Both the position numbers and the translations under genes were made by a program. From Leifsonia sp. AG29 (GTDB taxonomy: Bacteria; Actinomycetota; Actinomycetes; Actinomycetales; Microbacteriaceae), in NCBI RefSeq assembly GCF_009765225.1, contig NZ_VMSF01000001.1, forward strand, positions 3,534,001-3,598,000: a DNA stretch of 64,000 bases. Reading direction: 5' to 3'. Below the pieces are notes generated by a model. It saw only the letters and a program-made list of their open reading frames with translations. It had not been told where the DNA came from and made no database searches. Within the stretch, counting starts at the first letter, position 1. Every line of letters starts with the position of its first letter. This document shows positions 1-7,771 of this stretch, piece after piece.

Positions 1-303
1 CGCGAGCAGATGTCGTCGACCGCCTTCACGGATTCGCTGGCGGTGCCGCACGCGATGGACATGACCGCGAAACGGACCGCGATCGCGATCGTCGTCAACG
101 ACACCGCGATGGACTGGGGCGACGCCCGGGTCAACGTGATCGCGTTCATCGCCTTCTCAGCCGGGGGCCGGGCGTCGTTCCAGACGGTGTTCGATCAGTT
201 CGTCGAGGTCTTCTCCGATCGGGAGGCGGTGCTCGGCCTGATCCGGCGCGCCGACACGTTCACCGCCTTCATCGACGAACTCGTCCGCATGATCGACTCG
301 TAG
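1..303 (+). CDS. PTS EIIA (type 2, mannitol/fructose) domain protein, C-terminal fragment
   Basis: The reading frame is open from base 1, so the true start lies outside the window and only the last 100 residues are visible. The segment LAVPHAM matches the phosphorylated-histidine site of type-2 EIIA domains, and the following alpha/beta pattern ending near RADTFTAFIDEL fits the end of that domain. Such a domain can be a stand-alone EIIA (accepting phosphate from HPr) or the C-terminal module of a BglG/MtlR-type PRD regulator; the fragment cannot separate these. It is followed by a strong hairpin at 324-378. Confidence 0.8.
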   Translation, partial: REQMSSTAFTDSLAVPHAMDMTAKRTAIAIVVNDTAMDWGDARVNVIAFIAFSAGGRASFQTVFDQFVEVFSDREAVLGLIRRADTFTAFIDELVRMIDS

Positions 304-323
304 CCCCCCGCCTCCCCACCAGC

Positions 324-378
324 GAGTCCCCCAAGAGTTCCGCGCGCAACGCGGTTACCGTGCACTCTTGGGGGACTC
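324..378. terminator. Perfect 15-bp inverted repeat, probable bidirectional terminator
   Basis: GAGTCCCCCAAGAGT at 324-338 is exactly complementary to 364-378, with a 25-base loop. It lies between two converging genes (EIIA fragment and lipoprotein), as expected of a shared terminator. There is no U-tract, which is common for actinobacterial terminators. Confidence 0.7.
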
Positions 379-397
379 GATGGAGGGAGGGTGGGGG

Positions 398-844
398 TTA
401 GAGCGCGGTGACGTTGTAGGTCACGGCGACGCCGGGGGTGCCGACGGAGACCGTGTACTTGCCGTTCGTGTAGGTCGCCTTCGAGTCGGTCGCGCCGGGC
501 TGCTGGGTGTACCCGGCGGCCTCGAGCTTCGACTTCGCGTCGGCGAACCCGGTCTTGCCGGTCGGCTGCACGGTCACCGACCAGCCGTTGTCCTTGTCAC
601 CGCGGGCGACCAGGATCTTGCCGTCGACGATCGGGACGTCGCTCTTCGGGAAGTCCGACGGGAGCGTCTCGGACGAGCTGGACCCGCTCGCCGACTGGTC
701 GGACGAGCCGCCGGCCGACTGGCTGGCGGACGGCGTCTGCGGAGTCACGTAGTTGGAGTTGCCGTTGCTCGAGCAGCCGGCGAGCGATCCGATGGTCAGG
801 GCCGCGACGACGGCGGCGGGTACGAGCAGATGACGAGTGCGCAT
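398..844 (-). CDS. Small secreted lipoprotein of unknown function
   Basis: A 148-residue protein. The N-terminus MRTRH is followed by a hydrophobic stretch and the lipobox LAGC, so it should be a lipid-anchored extracytoplasmic protein. A Ser/Gly/Gln-rich linker (about residues 25-60) precedes a compact domain of about 85 residues with repeated Gly-Lys-Tyr strands. I chose the ATG at 844 over the ATG at 850, because an AGGA motif sits six bases before 844 and touches the other. No function can be assigned from sequence. Confidence 0.75.
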   Translation of the reverse strand: MRTRHLLVPAAVVAALTIGSLAGCSSNGNSNYVTPQTPSASQSAGGSSDQSASGSSSSETLPSDFPKSDVPIVDGKILVARGDKDNGWSVTVQPTGKTGFADAKSKLEAAGYTQQPGATDSKATYTNGKYTVSVGTPGVAVTYNVTAL

Positions 845-911
845 GATCATTCCTAGTGCTGTATTCGGTGCGTTATTGCAACGAACCAGCGTACTCGGGT
901 GCGCGCCCCGC

Positions 912-928
912 CGCCTCCTCGGGAGGCG
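912..928. terminator. Short GC hairpin after the HAD gene
   Basis: CGCCTCC (912-918) and GGAGGCG (922-928) form a perfect 7-bp stem with a 3-base loop just past the stop of the leftward HAD gene. This is a plausible terminator without a U-tract. Confidence 0.45.
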
Positions 929-937
929 ACGGCGTGG

Positions 938-1699
938 TCAGCCGAGCAGGAGGGAGCTGAGCTGGTCGGCCGAGTGCACGACGGCGATCGCCCCGGCGGC
1001 CTCGGCGGGCGAGCCGTAGCCCCACTCGACCATGATGGTCGGCAGGCCGTGGGCCGCCGCCCCCTCGACGTCGTAGCTGCGGTCGCCGACCATGACGGTG
1101 TGCGCGAGGTCGACCCCGCGCTCGCCGAGGCGGCGGAGGGCCTCGGCCACCACGTCGGCCTTGGCGCTGCGCACCTCGTCGTCGGTGGCGCCCGTGATCA
1201 CGTCGAAGTACTGGGCGAGGTCGAAGTGCTCGAGGATGCGCGTGGCCTGCCCCTCCGGCTTGCTCGTCGCGATCGAGAGCGGGATCCCGGCCGCGTGCAG
1301 CCGCTGGAGGAGGCCGCGGATGCCGGGGTACACGGCGCTGTCGAATGCCCCGTGCTCGGAGTAGTCGGCGCGGTACACCGTGAGCGCCTCGCGCGCCTGC
1401 GCCTCGCTCATCCCGCCGATGGTCTGCAGCGACTCGAGCAGGGGCGGCCCCACGTACTCCACGAGCTGCGCGGGTGACGGCACGGGCTGGCCGAGGCTCT
1501 CGAACATGCGGACCAGCGAGGAGGTGATGCCGGGGGCCGAGTCGGTGAGGGTCCCGTCGAGGTCGAACAGGACGCAGGTCCAGCTGCGCGTGACGATGGC
1601 CGGGGCGGGAGGCGCGTCGGTGCCGGCGGTGGGCGCGAGGGGTTCGGCGGCGGGCGCGGTGAGGGGAGCGGTCGGGGTGGTGTTCATGACGGGCTCCAT
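938..1699 (-). CDS. HAD-family phosphatase (phosphoglycolate phosphatase-like)
   Basis: A 253-residue protein with the HAD nucleophile motif DLDGTLTDS, the serine/threonine motif ATSKPEGQA, and the acidic motif VMVGDRSYDVEGA, so all catalytic motifs are present. The C1-type cap between the first and second motifs is typical of Gph/PGP and pyrophosphatase-like enzymes. It probably hydrolyses a small phosphorylated metabolite; the substrate is unknown. The first ~40 residues are an Ala/Pro/Thr-rich tail. I chose the ATG at 1699 because AGGAGG lies ten bases upstream. It follows the sseB-like gene by 26 bases and may be co-transcribed with it. Confidence 0.85.
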   Translation of the reverse strand: MEPVMNTTPTAPLTAPAAEPLAPTAGTDAPPAPAIVTRSWTCVLFDLDGTLTDSAPGITSSLVRMFESLGQPVPSPAQLVEYVGPPLLESLQTIGGMSEAQAREALTVYRADYSEHGAFDSAVYPGIRGLLQRLHAAGIPLSIATSKPEGQATRILEHFDLAQYFDVITGATDDEVRSAKADVVAEALRRLGERGVDLAHTVMVGDRSYDVEGAAAHGLPTIMVEWGYGSPAEAAGAIAVVHSADQLSSLLLG

Positions 1700-1725
1700 G
1701 CTATGTGAGCCTCCTGGGCGGCCGC

Positions 1726-2151
1726 TCACTGCTCGCCGAGAGCGGATTCGATGTGGGAGCGGGCGACCACCATGGTGTGCTCGGCTCCGGGATCGAACTG
1801 CACCGCGACGAAGTCGGCCGTGCGGATGAAGGCCAGCGCCTCGCGGGCCGGCACGACGACCGCCTGCACTCGTGCTCCCGAGCCCTTCGCGCTCGCCCCG
1901 ACCGCCGCGCGGAGCGCCTTCATCGAGCTGAACAGGGGCAGCACCGGCTCCCCGGTGGTCGAGCTGATGGTGCGGAGGCGCGTCTCCTCCGGCGTCGAGC
2001 CCGTCACGTCGACGACGAGGCCGCCCTGCGCCGCGGCGTCGAGCAGCGCCTCCAGGTTGGCGAGCGTGGGCTCGGCTGCGATGGTCGCAAGAGCCTTGCG
2101 GACGGGGACGTTCTCGTACGTCTGCGGGAAGCGGGGGCGCGGAGCGGCCAT
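1726..2151 (-). CDS. SseB-family protein
   Basis: A 141-residue soluble protein resembling the SseB N-terminal-domain family: a short helical opening, then strands around VLPLFSSMKAL and a QAVVVPAREALAFI segment. Its biochemical role is not established. Its ATG shares one base with the NucS stop codon (TGATG at 2149-2153), so it is almost certainly translated in coupling with nucS. This tight link is the main clue to its context. The start is fixed by that overlap. Confidence 0.75.
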   Translation of the reverse strand: MAAPRPRFPQTYENVPVRKALATIAAEPTLANLEALLDAAAQGGLVVDVTGSTPEETRLRTISSTTGEPVLPLFSSMKALRAAVGASAKGSGARVQAVVVPAREALAFIRTADFVAVQFDPGAEHTMVVARSHIESALGEQ

Positions 2152-2846
2152 CAGAAGAGCCGGCTCTCGCTGTCGTCGAGGCCGCGCATCGCGTCGTAGT
2201 CGAGCACCAGGCAGCGGATACCGCGGTCCTCGGCGAGGGTGCGCGCCTGCGGCTTGATCTCCTGCGCGGCGAACACCCCGCTGACGGGGGCGAGCAGCGG
2301 GTCGCGGTTCATCAGCTCGAGGTAGCGCGTCAGCTGCTCGACGCCGTCGATGTCGCCGCGCCGCTTCAGCTCGACCGCCACCGAGGCGCCGCTCGCGTCG
2401 CGCGCGAGGATGTCGACCGGTCCGATCGCCGTCATGTACTCGCGGCGGACGAGCACGTGGCCGTCGCCCAGCAGGTGGATCTGCTCGGCGAGCAGCTTCT
2501 GAAGGTGCGCCTCCACGCCGTCCTTCTGCAGGCCCGGGTCGATGCCCAGCTCGTGCGCGGTGTCGCTCAGGATCTCGTGGATGGAGACGACCAGCATGTC
2601 GGAGGTCTTCGCCTGCGTGACCCGCCAGACCTCGCGGATCCCCGCCTCCCGCTGCAGCTCGTCCGGCTCGTCGACCGTCAGCGTGCACGGCGGGCTCATC
2701 CAGTTGAGCGGCTTGTACGAGCCGCCGTCGGAGTGGACGAGGAGGCTGCCGTCGGCCTTGAGCATGAGGAGGCGCTTCGCGAGCGGGAGGTGAGCGCTCA
2801 GGCGTCCGGCGTAGTCGACGGAGCAGGTGGCAATGACGAGACGCAC
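2151..2846 (-). CDS. nucS: Mismatch-specific endonuclease NucS (EndoMS)
   Basis: A 231-residue enzyme that cuts both strands at mismatches and stands in for MutS/MutL repair in actinobacteria and many archaea. The N-terminal DNA-binding domain opens with [16 protein letters not shown]. The C-terminal nuclease carries the PD-(D/E)XK signature in VDILARD and VAVELKRRG. The protein ends in ESRLF, resembling the C-terminal beta-clamp-binding motif of NucS proteins. I chose the GTG at 2846: AGGA lies seven bases upstream and the protein then begins MRLV as in relatives. The first possible GTG (2852) is too close to the AGGA. Confidence 0.93.
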   Translation of the reverse strand: MRLVIATCSVDYAGRLSAHLPLAKRLLMLKADGSLLVHSDGGSYKPLNWMSPPCTLTVDEPDELQREAGIREVWRVTQAKTSDMLVVSIHEILSDTAHELGIDPGLQKDGVEAHLQKLLAEQIHLLGDGHVLVRREYMTAIGPVDILARDASGASVAVELKRRGDIDGVEQLTRYLELMNRDPLLAPVSGVFAAQEIKPQARTLAEDRGIRCLVLDYDAMRGLDDSESRLF

Positions 2847-2914
2847 CGTCACATCCTAGGTGGTCGTCCCCGGGAGGGTTTCCGCTCCGGCGCGGCGCTG
2901 GGAGGATGGGCGGT

Positions 2915-3961
2915 ATGGCACGCGATCTCCTCATCGGCACCTATACGCAGCGGCTCCCGCACGTCGACGGGCACGCCGACGGCATCCTCTCCGCCCGACT
3001 CGACGGCGATGCGGTGGTCGACGTCGCGGTCGCCGCGAAGACCGTGAACCCGTCGTGGGTGGCCGTCTCGGCGGACGGCTCCGCCGTGTACGCGGTCGGC
3101 GAGACCGAGCCCGACGGGACGGTCTCCGCCTTCGCCCGCTCGGTGACCGGGGAGCTCACCCCGCTCGGCACGGTGCCGAGTGGAGGCGCGGCCCCCGCGC
3201 ACCTGTCGGTGCACCCCACCCGCCCGTTCCTGATCACCGGGACGTACGGCAGCGGCACGGTGTCCGTCTTCGCGCTGAACGCCGACGGTTCGATCGGGGA
3301 GCGGACCGCCTTCGTCGAGCACCACGGCCGCGGCCCGGTCGCCGGCCGGCAGGACTCGCCCCACGTGCACCAGCTCACCGTCGACCCGGTCAGCGGCGAT
3401 GCGGTCGTCGTCGATCTCGGCCTCGGCGAGATCAGCCGGTACCGCCTCGCACCCTCCGGTGCCCTGGAGCTGCGGGCGGACGCTACGCTGGTGCTCGGCT
3501 CCGCCGGCCCGCGGCACCTCGCCTACCACCCGGACGACCGGCACGCGCTCCTCGCCAACGAGCTCGACAGCACGGTGGACGTGCTGAGGCGCGACGGCGA
3601 CCGCTTCGTGGTCGCGCAGAGCGTCACGACCCGGGTGGAGGGGGCGACGGGCGAGAACAAGCCGGCCGCGGTCTGCATCTCGGCGGGCGGCCGCACCGTG
3701 CTCGTGTCGAACCGCGGCGACGACACCGTGGCCGTCTACGCGTTCGATCCCGACGCGTCCCGGCTCACGCTGGTGGACAGCGTGGCGGTGGGAGGCGCCT
3801 CCCCGCGCGACATGGTGATCAGCCCCGACGGGGACAGGGTGCTCGCGGCCTGCCAGGACAGCGACAGCGTCAGCGTGCTGGCCTTCGACGAGGAGGCGCG
3901 AACGCTGCGGCTGCTCGGCTCCTCCCCGGTGCCGACGCCCGTGTGCCTGACGTTCGTGTGA
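2915..3961 (+). CDS. Beta-propeller lactonase-family protein (6-phosphogluconolactonase-like)
   Basis: A 348-residue cytosolic protein built of repeated blades, each with a pattern such as PSWVAVSADGSAVYAVGE or PRDMVISPDGDRVLAACQ, as in the seven-bladed lactonase family (YbhE/Pgl). Members hydrolyse 6-phosphogluconolactone in the pentose phosphate pathway, but many paralogues have unknown substrates, so the exact reaction is uncertain. I chose the ATG at 2915 because GGAGG lies nine bases before it; the ATG at 2906 touches that GGAGG. It converges with the MFS gene that follows. Confidence 0.8.
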   Translation: MARDLLIGTYTQRLPHVDGHADGILSARLDGDAVVDVAVAAKTVNPSWVAVSADGSAVYAVGETEPDGTVSAFARSVTGELTPLGTVPSGGAAPAHLSVHPTRPFLITGTYGSGTVSVFALNADGSIGERTAFVEHHGRGPVAGRQDSPHVHQLTVDPVSGDAVVVDLGLGEISRYRLAPSGALELRADATLVLGSAGPRHLAYHPDDRHALLANELDSTVDVLRRDGDRFVVAQSVTTRVEGATGENKPAAVCISAGGRTVLVSNRGDDTVAVYAFDPDASRLTLVDSVAVGGASPRDMVISPDGDRVLAACQDSDSVSVLAFDEEARTLRLLGSSPVPTPVCLTFV

Positions 3962-3970
3962 GGCGGCCGG

Positions 3971-5233
3971 TCAGCGAGCCTCGGACACCGCGGCCGCCGG
4001 CGCGCGCCGCTCGGCGACCGGCCGCACCGACGGCGCCGCCAGGAACGACGCGATGAGCAGCACGAGGATGAGGTAGAGCGCGTTCAGGAGGCCGAACTCC
4101 TTGCCGAGGAAGCCGATGAGCGGCGGTCCGACGAGGAATGCGCAGTAGCCGATGATCGCCACCGCCGAGACGCGGGCCGCGGGGTTCTCGGCGCCGTCCG
4201 CGGCGGCCGACATGCCGAGCGGGAAGCCGAGGGAGACCCCGAAGCCCCACAGGACCGTGCCGATGACGACGACCCAGAGCGGGCCGCCGACGATGAACAT
4301 CACGAGTCCGGCCGCGCCCATCCCGGCGGTGATGCGGATGGCCGCCACGCGTCCGATGCGGTCGACGATCGGGCCGCCGAGCACCCGGCCGAGCGTCATC
4401 GCCGCGACGAAGAAGCCGAAGACGACCGCCCCGGTCGAGTTCTGCTGGCCGTGGCCGTCGACGACGGCGAGCGCGATCCAGTCGTTCGCCGAGCCCTCGC
4501 CGAACGCCATGCCGAGCATGACGACGCCGATGAGGATGAGCCGCCAGTCGGCCCAGACCGCGAGCGCCGTCCGCAGCCGCCGGCCGAACGGGAGGGACGG
4601 CTTCCCCTCCAGCTCGTCGCCGAGCTCGGCCTCCCGGGGGATGAACCGCACGGCGACCAGCGTCACGACCACGATGACCACGGCGATGCCGAGGAGGTGC
4701 CACGCCACCGCGACGTGCAGGGCGGCCGCGGCCGCACCGATCCCGGCGCCGATGACGGTGCCGAGGCTGAAGCACGCGTGCATGAGCGGCATCAGCGTCT
4801 TGCCGATCTCGCGCTCGACGGCGGTGCCCTCGACGTTCATCATCACGTCGACCATGCCGTTGCCGAAGCCGACCAGGATCAGGCCGATCGCGACGGCGGG
4901 AACGCTGTGGAGGAGGGTCGCACCGACCCCGAGCAGGGCGATGCCGACGGACGCGATGCCGAGCGCGCCGACCATCCCCTTGTGCGGCCCGAACCGGACG
5001 AGCACCGGGGAGGACAGAGCGAGGCCGGAGATCGCGCCGATCGACATGCCGAGGATGAGGAGTCCGACGGCGGAGGGGTCCTTGCCGAGGCCGAGGTCGT
5101 CGCGGACGCCGGGGATGCGCGCCACCCAGGTCGCGATGGCGAGGCCGCTCATGATGAAGACGACGAAGACGGCGTTGCGCCACGCGGTCAGCTCTCGGCG
5201 GCTGCGCGCGGTGGGCGTGGTCGGCTGTGACAT
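3971..5233 (-). CDS. MFS transporter (YbjJ-like)
   Basis: A 420-residue integral membrane protein with about 12 hydrophobic segments. The opening AWRNAVFVVFIMSGLAIATW and the loop VARIPGVRDDLG resemble the YbjJ/FucP-like branch of the major facilitator superfamily. The substrate is unknown. The LacI-type regulator encoded divergently suggests a carbohydrate or related ligand. I chose the ATG at 5233 (MSQPTTP); the open frame extends upstream, but that part would run through the operator region. Expression is probably controlled from the palindrome at 5291-5320. Confidence 0.85.
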   Translation of the reverse strand: MSQPTTPTARSRRELTAWRNAVFVVFIMSGLAIATWVARIPGVRDDLGLGKDPSAVGLLILGMSIGAISGLALSSPVLVRFGPHKGMVGALGIASVGIALLGVGATLLHSVPAVAIGLILVGFGNGMVDVMMNVEGTAVEREIGKTLMPLMHACFSLGTVIGAGIGAAAAALHVAVAWHLLGIAVVIVVVTLVAVRFIPREAELGDELEGKPSLPFGRRLRTALAVWADWRLILIGVVMLGMAFGEGSANDWIALAVVDGHGQQNSTGAVVFGFFVAAMTLGRVLGGPIVDRIGRVAAIRITAGMGAAGLVMFIVGGPLWVVVIGTVLWGFGVSLGFPLGMSAAADGAENPAARVSAVAIIGYCAFLVGPPLIGFLGKEFGLLNALYLILVLLIASFLAAPSVRPVAERRAPAAAVSEAR

Positions 5234-5290
5234 GGCGGTCCCGGGGCTGGTGAGGTGCGGACGGCGGGCGACCGACGGCCGGAACCGGCG

Positions 5291-5320
5291 GTCGAATCGT
5301 TTCGATCGAAACGATTCGAC
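5291..5320. promoter_or_regulatory. Perfect 30-bp palindrome, LacI-family operator
   Basis: Every base from 5291 to 5320 pairs with its mirror partner; the centre is TTTCGATCGAAA. It lies between the MFS gene and the regulator gene and ends exactly where the regulator's -10 element (TAAGCT, 5321-5326) begins, so it covers the -35 region. LacI-family regulators bind such CG-centred palindromes. Binding here should repress the regulator itself and probably the transporter. Confidence 0.8.
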
Positions 5321-5333
5321 TAAGCTATCACAC

Positions 5334-6401
5334 GTGACCGACGACAGCACAGCCTCCACGACGGCGCGACCCACCCTCGCGGCGGTCGCCCGTCTGGCCG
5401 GGGTCTCCAACTCGACCGCCTCCCTCGCCTTCTCGGGCACGGGGCCGGTCTCCGACGCGACGCGCGAACGCGTGCTCGCCGCCGCGCGTCAGCTCGACTA
5501 CGCGGGCCCGGACCCGCGGGCGCGGTCGCTGCGTCGCGGCCGCTCCGGCATCGTGGGCGTCGTGATGGAGGAGCGGGTCGCCGACGCCTTCCGCGACCCG
5601 ATCAAGATCGCCCTCCTCGACGGCATCACCGACGAGATCGCCGCGGTCGACGCCGGCGTCCTGATCCTCACCGACGCCGGCGAGGCCGCGCAGCGCATCG
5701 AGGACGCCCCGATGGACGCCGTCGTCCTCGTCGGCTGCAGCCCCCGGCTCGACGAGTCGGTCGCGACCCTCCGCCGGCGCGGCATCCCGCTGGTCGCGAT
5801 CGAGGGCGACCCGGCGGCCGGCGTCCCCACCATCGGGCAGGACAACCGGGAGGCGACCCGCCGCGCGGCCGAGCACCTCCGCGAGCTCGGGCATCGCGAC
5901 GTCGCCGTGGTGGCCCTCCCGCTGACGCGCGATCGCGCCCGCGGGCCGCTCACCGCCTCCCGCCGGAACCCGGGCAGCTCGACCACCGCGCTCGACCGCC
6001 TGGCCGGCGCGCGCGACGTCTTCCCCGGCGCGGGCGGGTGGACCACGCGCGGGTCGTTCGTCGAGGAGGGACGGATCGCCGGCGAGGCGCTCCTCGAGGA
6101 TCCGGCGACACGCCCCACCGCGATCATCGCCCAGAGCGACCTGCTCGCCGCCGGCGTGATCCGCGCGGCGGAGGAGCTCGGCCTCGACGTCCCCGGCGAC
6201 GTGAGCGTCGTCGGCTTCGACGGGGTCCGCGTCGACGGGCTGTGGCCGTACGACCTCACGACCCTCGTGCAACCGGCCGTCGAGAAGGGGCGCGCCGCCG
6301 GCCGCGCGATCGTCGACATGCTCGAGGGCGGCGAGCCGCACCCGACTGCGTTCACGAGCGTCTTCCACCGCGGGAACACGACGGCGCCGCCGTCGCGCTG
6401 A
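5334..6401 (+). CDS. LacI-family transcriptional regulator
   Basis: A 355-residue regulator. Residues ~13-60 hold the helix-turn-helix and hinge (TLAAVARLAGVSNSTASLAF, then PVSDATRERV and ARSLRRGRSGIVG). The rest is a periplasmic-binding-protein-like sensor domain, with PTAIIAQSDLLAAGVIRAAEELG near the end. It starts with GTG at 5334, seven bases after the -10 element TAAGCT (5321-5326), with no Shine-Dalgarno sequence, so the mRNA is probably leaderless. It is divergent from the MFS transporter and likely regulates it and itself. The ligand is unknown. Confidence 0.88.
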   Translation: MTDDSTASTTARPTLAAVARLAGVSNSTASLAFSGTGPVSDATRERVLAAARQLDYAGPDPRARSLRRGRSGIVGVVMEERVADAFRDPIKIALLDGITDEIAAVDAGVLILTDAGEAAQRIEDAPMDAVVLVGCSPRLDESVATLRRRGIPLVAIEGDPAAGVPTIGQDNREATRRAAEHLRELGHRDVAVVALPLTRDRARGPLTASRRNPGSSTTALDRLAGARDVFPGAGGWTTRGSFVEEGRIAGEALLEDPATRPTAIIAQSDLLAAGVIRAAEELGLDVPGDVSVVGFDGVRVDGLWPYDLTTLVQPAVEKGRAAGRAIVDMLEGGEPHPTAFTSVFHRGNTTAPPSR

Positions 6402-6437
6402 GCGGCGGCTGCGTTTCTCGGGCGCGGCTACGTCCCT

Positions 6438-6503
6438 CCGTCGAGGTGCTCGGAGGTGCGCGCGACACGCCGCGGGCGACCGCATGTGCGAGCACCCCGA
6501 CGG
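6438..6503. terminator. Inverted repeat after the LacI-type gene
   Basis: CCGTCGAGGTGCTCG (6438-6452) pairs with 6489-6503 in 14 of 15 positions. The 36-base loop is itself GC-rich. It lies in the 158-base gap between the regulator gene and the M20 gene and is the only clear structure there. Confidence 0.5.
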
Positions 6504-6559
6504 GGGCGGCGCGTCGCGACCGCGCGAGCGCGGCCCACGCGAATACGTAGGGTGGGTCC

Positions 6560-7768
6560 ATGGACCTTGAAGCCCTCTACCGCGACCTGCACGCCCACCC
6601 CGAGCTCTCCTTCTCCGAGCACCGCACAGCCGGCATCGTCGCCGACGCGCTGGCCGGGCTCGGCCTCGAGGTGCACTCCGGGATCGGCCGCACCGGTGTC
6701 GTCGGGGTGCTGCGCAACGGCGACGGCCCGACCGTCCTGCTGCGCGCCGACATGGACGCCCTCCCGGTGCGCGAGCTCACCGGCCTCCCCTGGGCGTCCA
6801 CCGACGTGGCGACGGACGACGCCGGCAACCCCGTCCCGGTCATGCACGCCTGCGGTCATGACATCCACATCACGTGCCTCCTCGGCGCCGTGGAGGCGCT
6901 GGCCGGCTCGCGCGACAGCTGGTCGGGCACGCTCGTGGCCGTGTTCCAGCCCGCGGAGGAGCACGGCGGCGGCGCGCAGGTCATGGTCGAGGACGGTCTC
7001 TTCGACCGCGTCCCCCGGCCGGACGTCGTGCTCGGGCAGCACGTGACCCCCTACCCGGCGGGCATGGCCGGTGCGCACCCCGGCCCGGCGATGGCGGCGG
7101 TCGACACCATGGAGGTGACCCTCCACGGTCGCGGCGGCCACGGTTCCCGCCCCGAGACGACGATCGACCCGGTCGTCATGGCCGCTTCGACCGTGATGCG
7201 GCTTCAGACCGTGGTGTCGCGGGAGGTCGCCGCCTCGGACACCGCGGTCGTCACGGTCGGCAGCCTCCACGCCGGCACGAAGAACAACATCATCCCGGCC
7301 GAGGCCACGCTCGGCATCAGCGTGCGCAGCTTCACCGAGGAGGTGCGCACGCGAGTCCTCGACGGCGTGCACCGGATCATCGCCGCCGAGGCGCAGGCCT
7401 CCGGCGCCACGAAGGCCCCCGACATGGAGTGGGGCGAACGGTACCCGGTCACGGTCAACGACCCGGAGGCCACCGCGCGTGTGAACGCCGCCTTCGCGGC
7501 CGAGTTCGGCGCCGAGCGCGTGCTGGCGCCGGGCGCCCTCTCCGGCAGCGAGGACGTCGGCAACCTGGCGACCGCCGTCGGTGCGCCGCTCGTCTACTGG
7601 ATGCTCGGCGGCGTCGAGCCGGAGCTCGTGCGCAGCGCGATGGAGGCGGGCGCGACCGAGACCGACATCCCCTCCAACCACTCGCCCTACTTCGCGCCCC
7701 TCCCGCAGCCGACGATCGACACCGGCGTGCGGGCGCTCGTGGTCGCTGCCCGGGAGTGGCTCGCGTAG
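6560..7768 (+). CDS. M20-family amidohydrolase/peptidase
   Basis: A 402-residue dinuclear-metal hydrolase. Visible metal-site motifs are MHACGHDIH, PAEEHGGGAQ (catalytic Glu and ligand) and HGRGGHGSRPE, and a final histidine lies in SNHSPYF. This arrangement is that of the IAA-amino-acid/hippurate hydrolase branch (M20D-like), which removes acyl groups from amino acids; the exact substrate is unknown. It has no signal peptide. The ATG at 6560 is preceded by TAGGGT (6548-6553) six bases away, indicating a leaderless transcript. Confidence 0.88.
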   Translation: MDLEALYRDLHAHPELSFSEHRTAGIVADALAGLGLEVHSGIGRTGVVGVLRNGDGPTVLLRADMDALPVRELTGLPWASTDVATDDAGNPVPVMHACGHDIHITCLLGAVEALAGSRDSWSGTLVAVFQPAEEHGGGAQVMVEDGLFDRVPRPDVVLGQHVTPYPAGMAGAHPGPAMAAVDTMEVTLHGRGGHGSRPETTIDPVVMAASTVMRLQTVVSREVAASDTAVVTVGSLHAGTKNNIIPAEATLGISVRSFTEEVRTRVLDGVHRIIAAEAQASGATKAPDMEWGERYPVTVNDPEATARVNAAFAAEFGAERVLAPGALSGSEDVGNLATAVGAPLVYWMLGGVEPELVRSAMEAGATETDIPSNHSPYFAPLPQPTIDTGVRALVVAAREWLA

Positions 7769-7771
7769 CCC

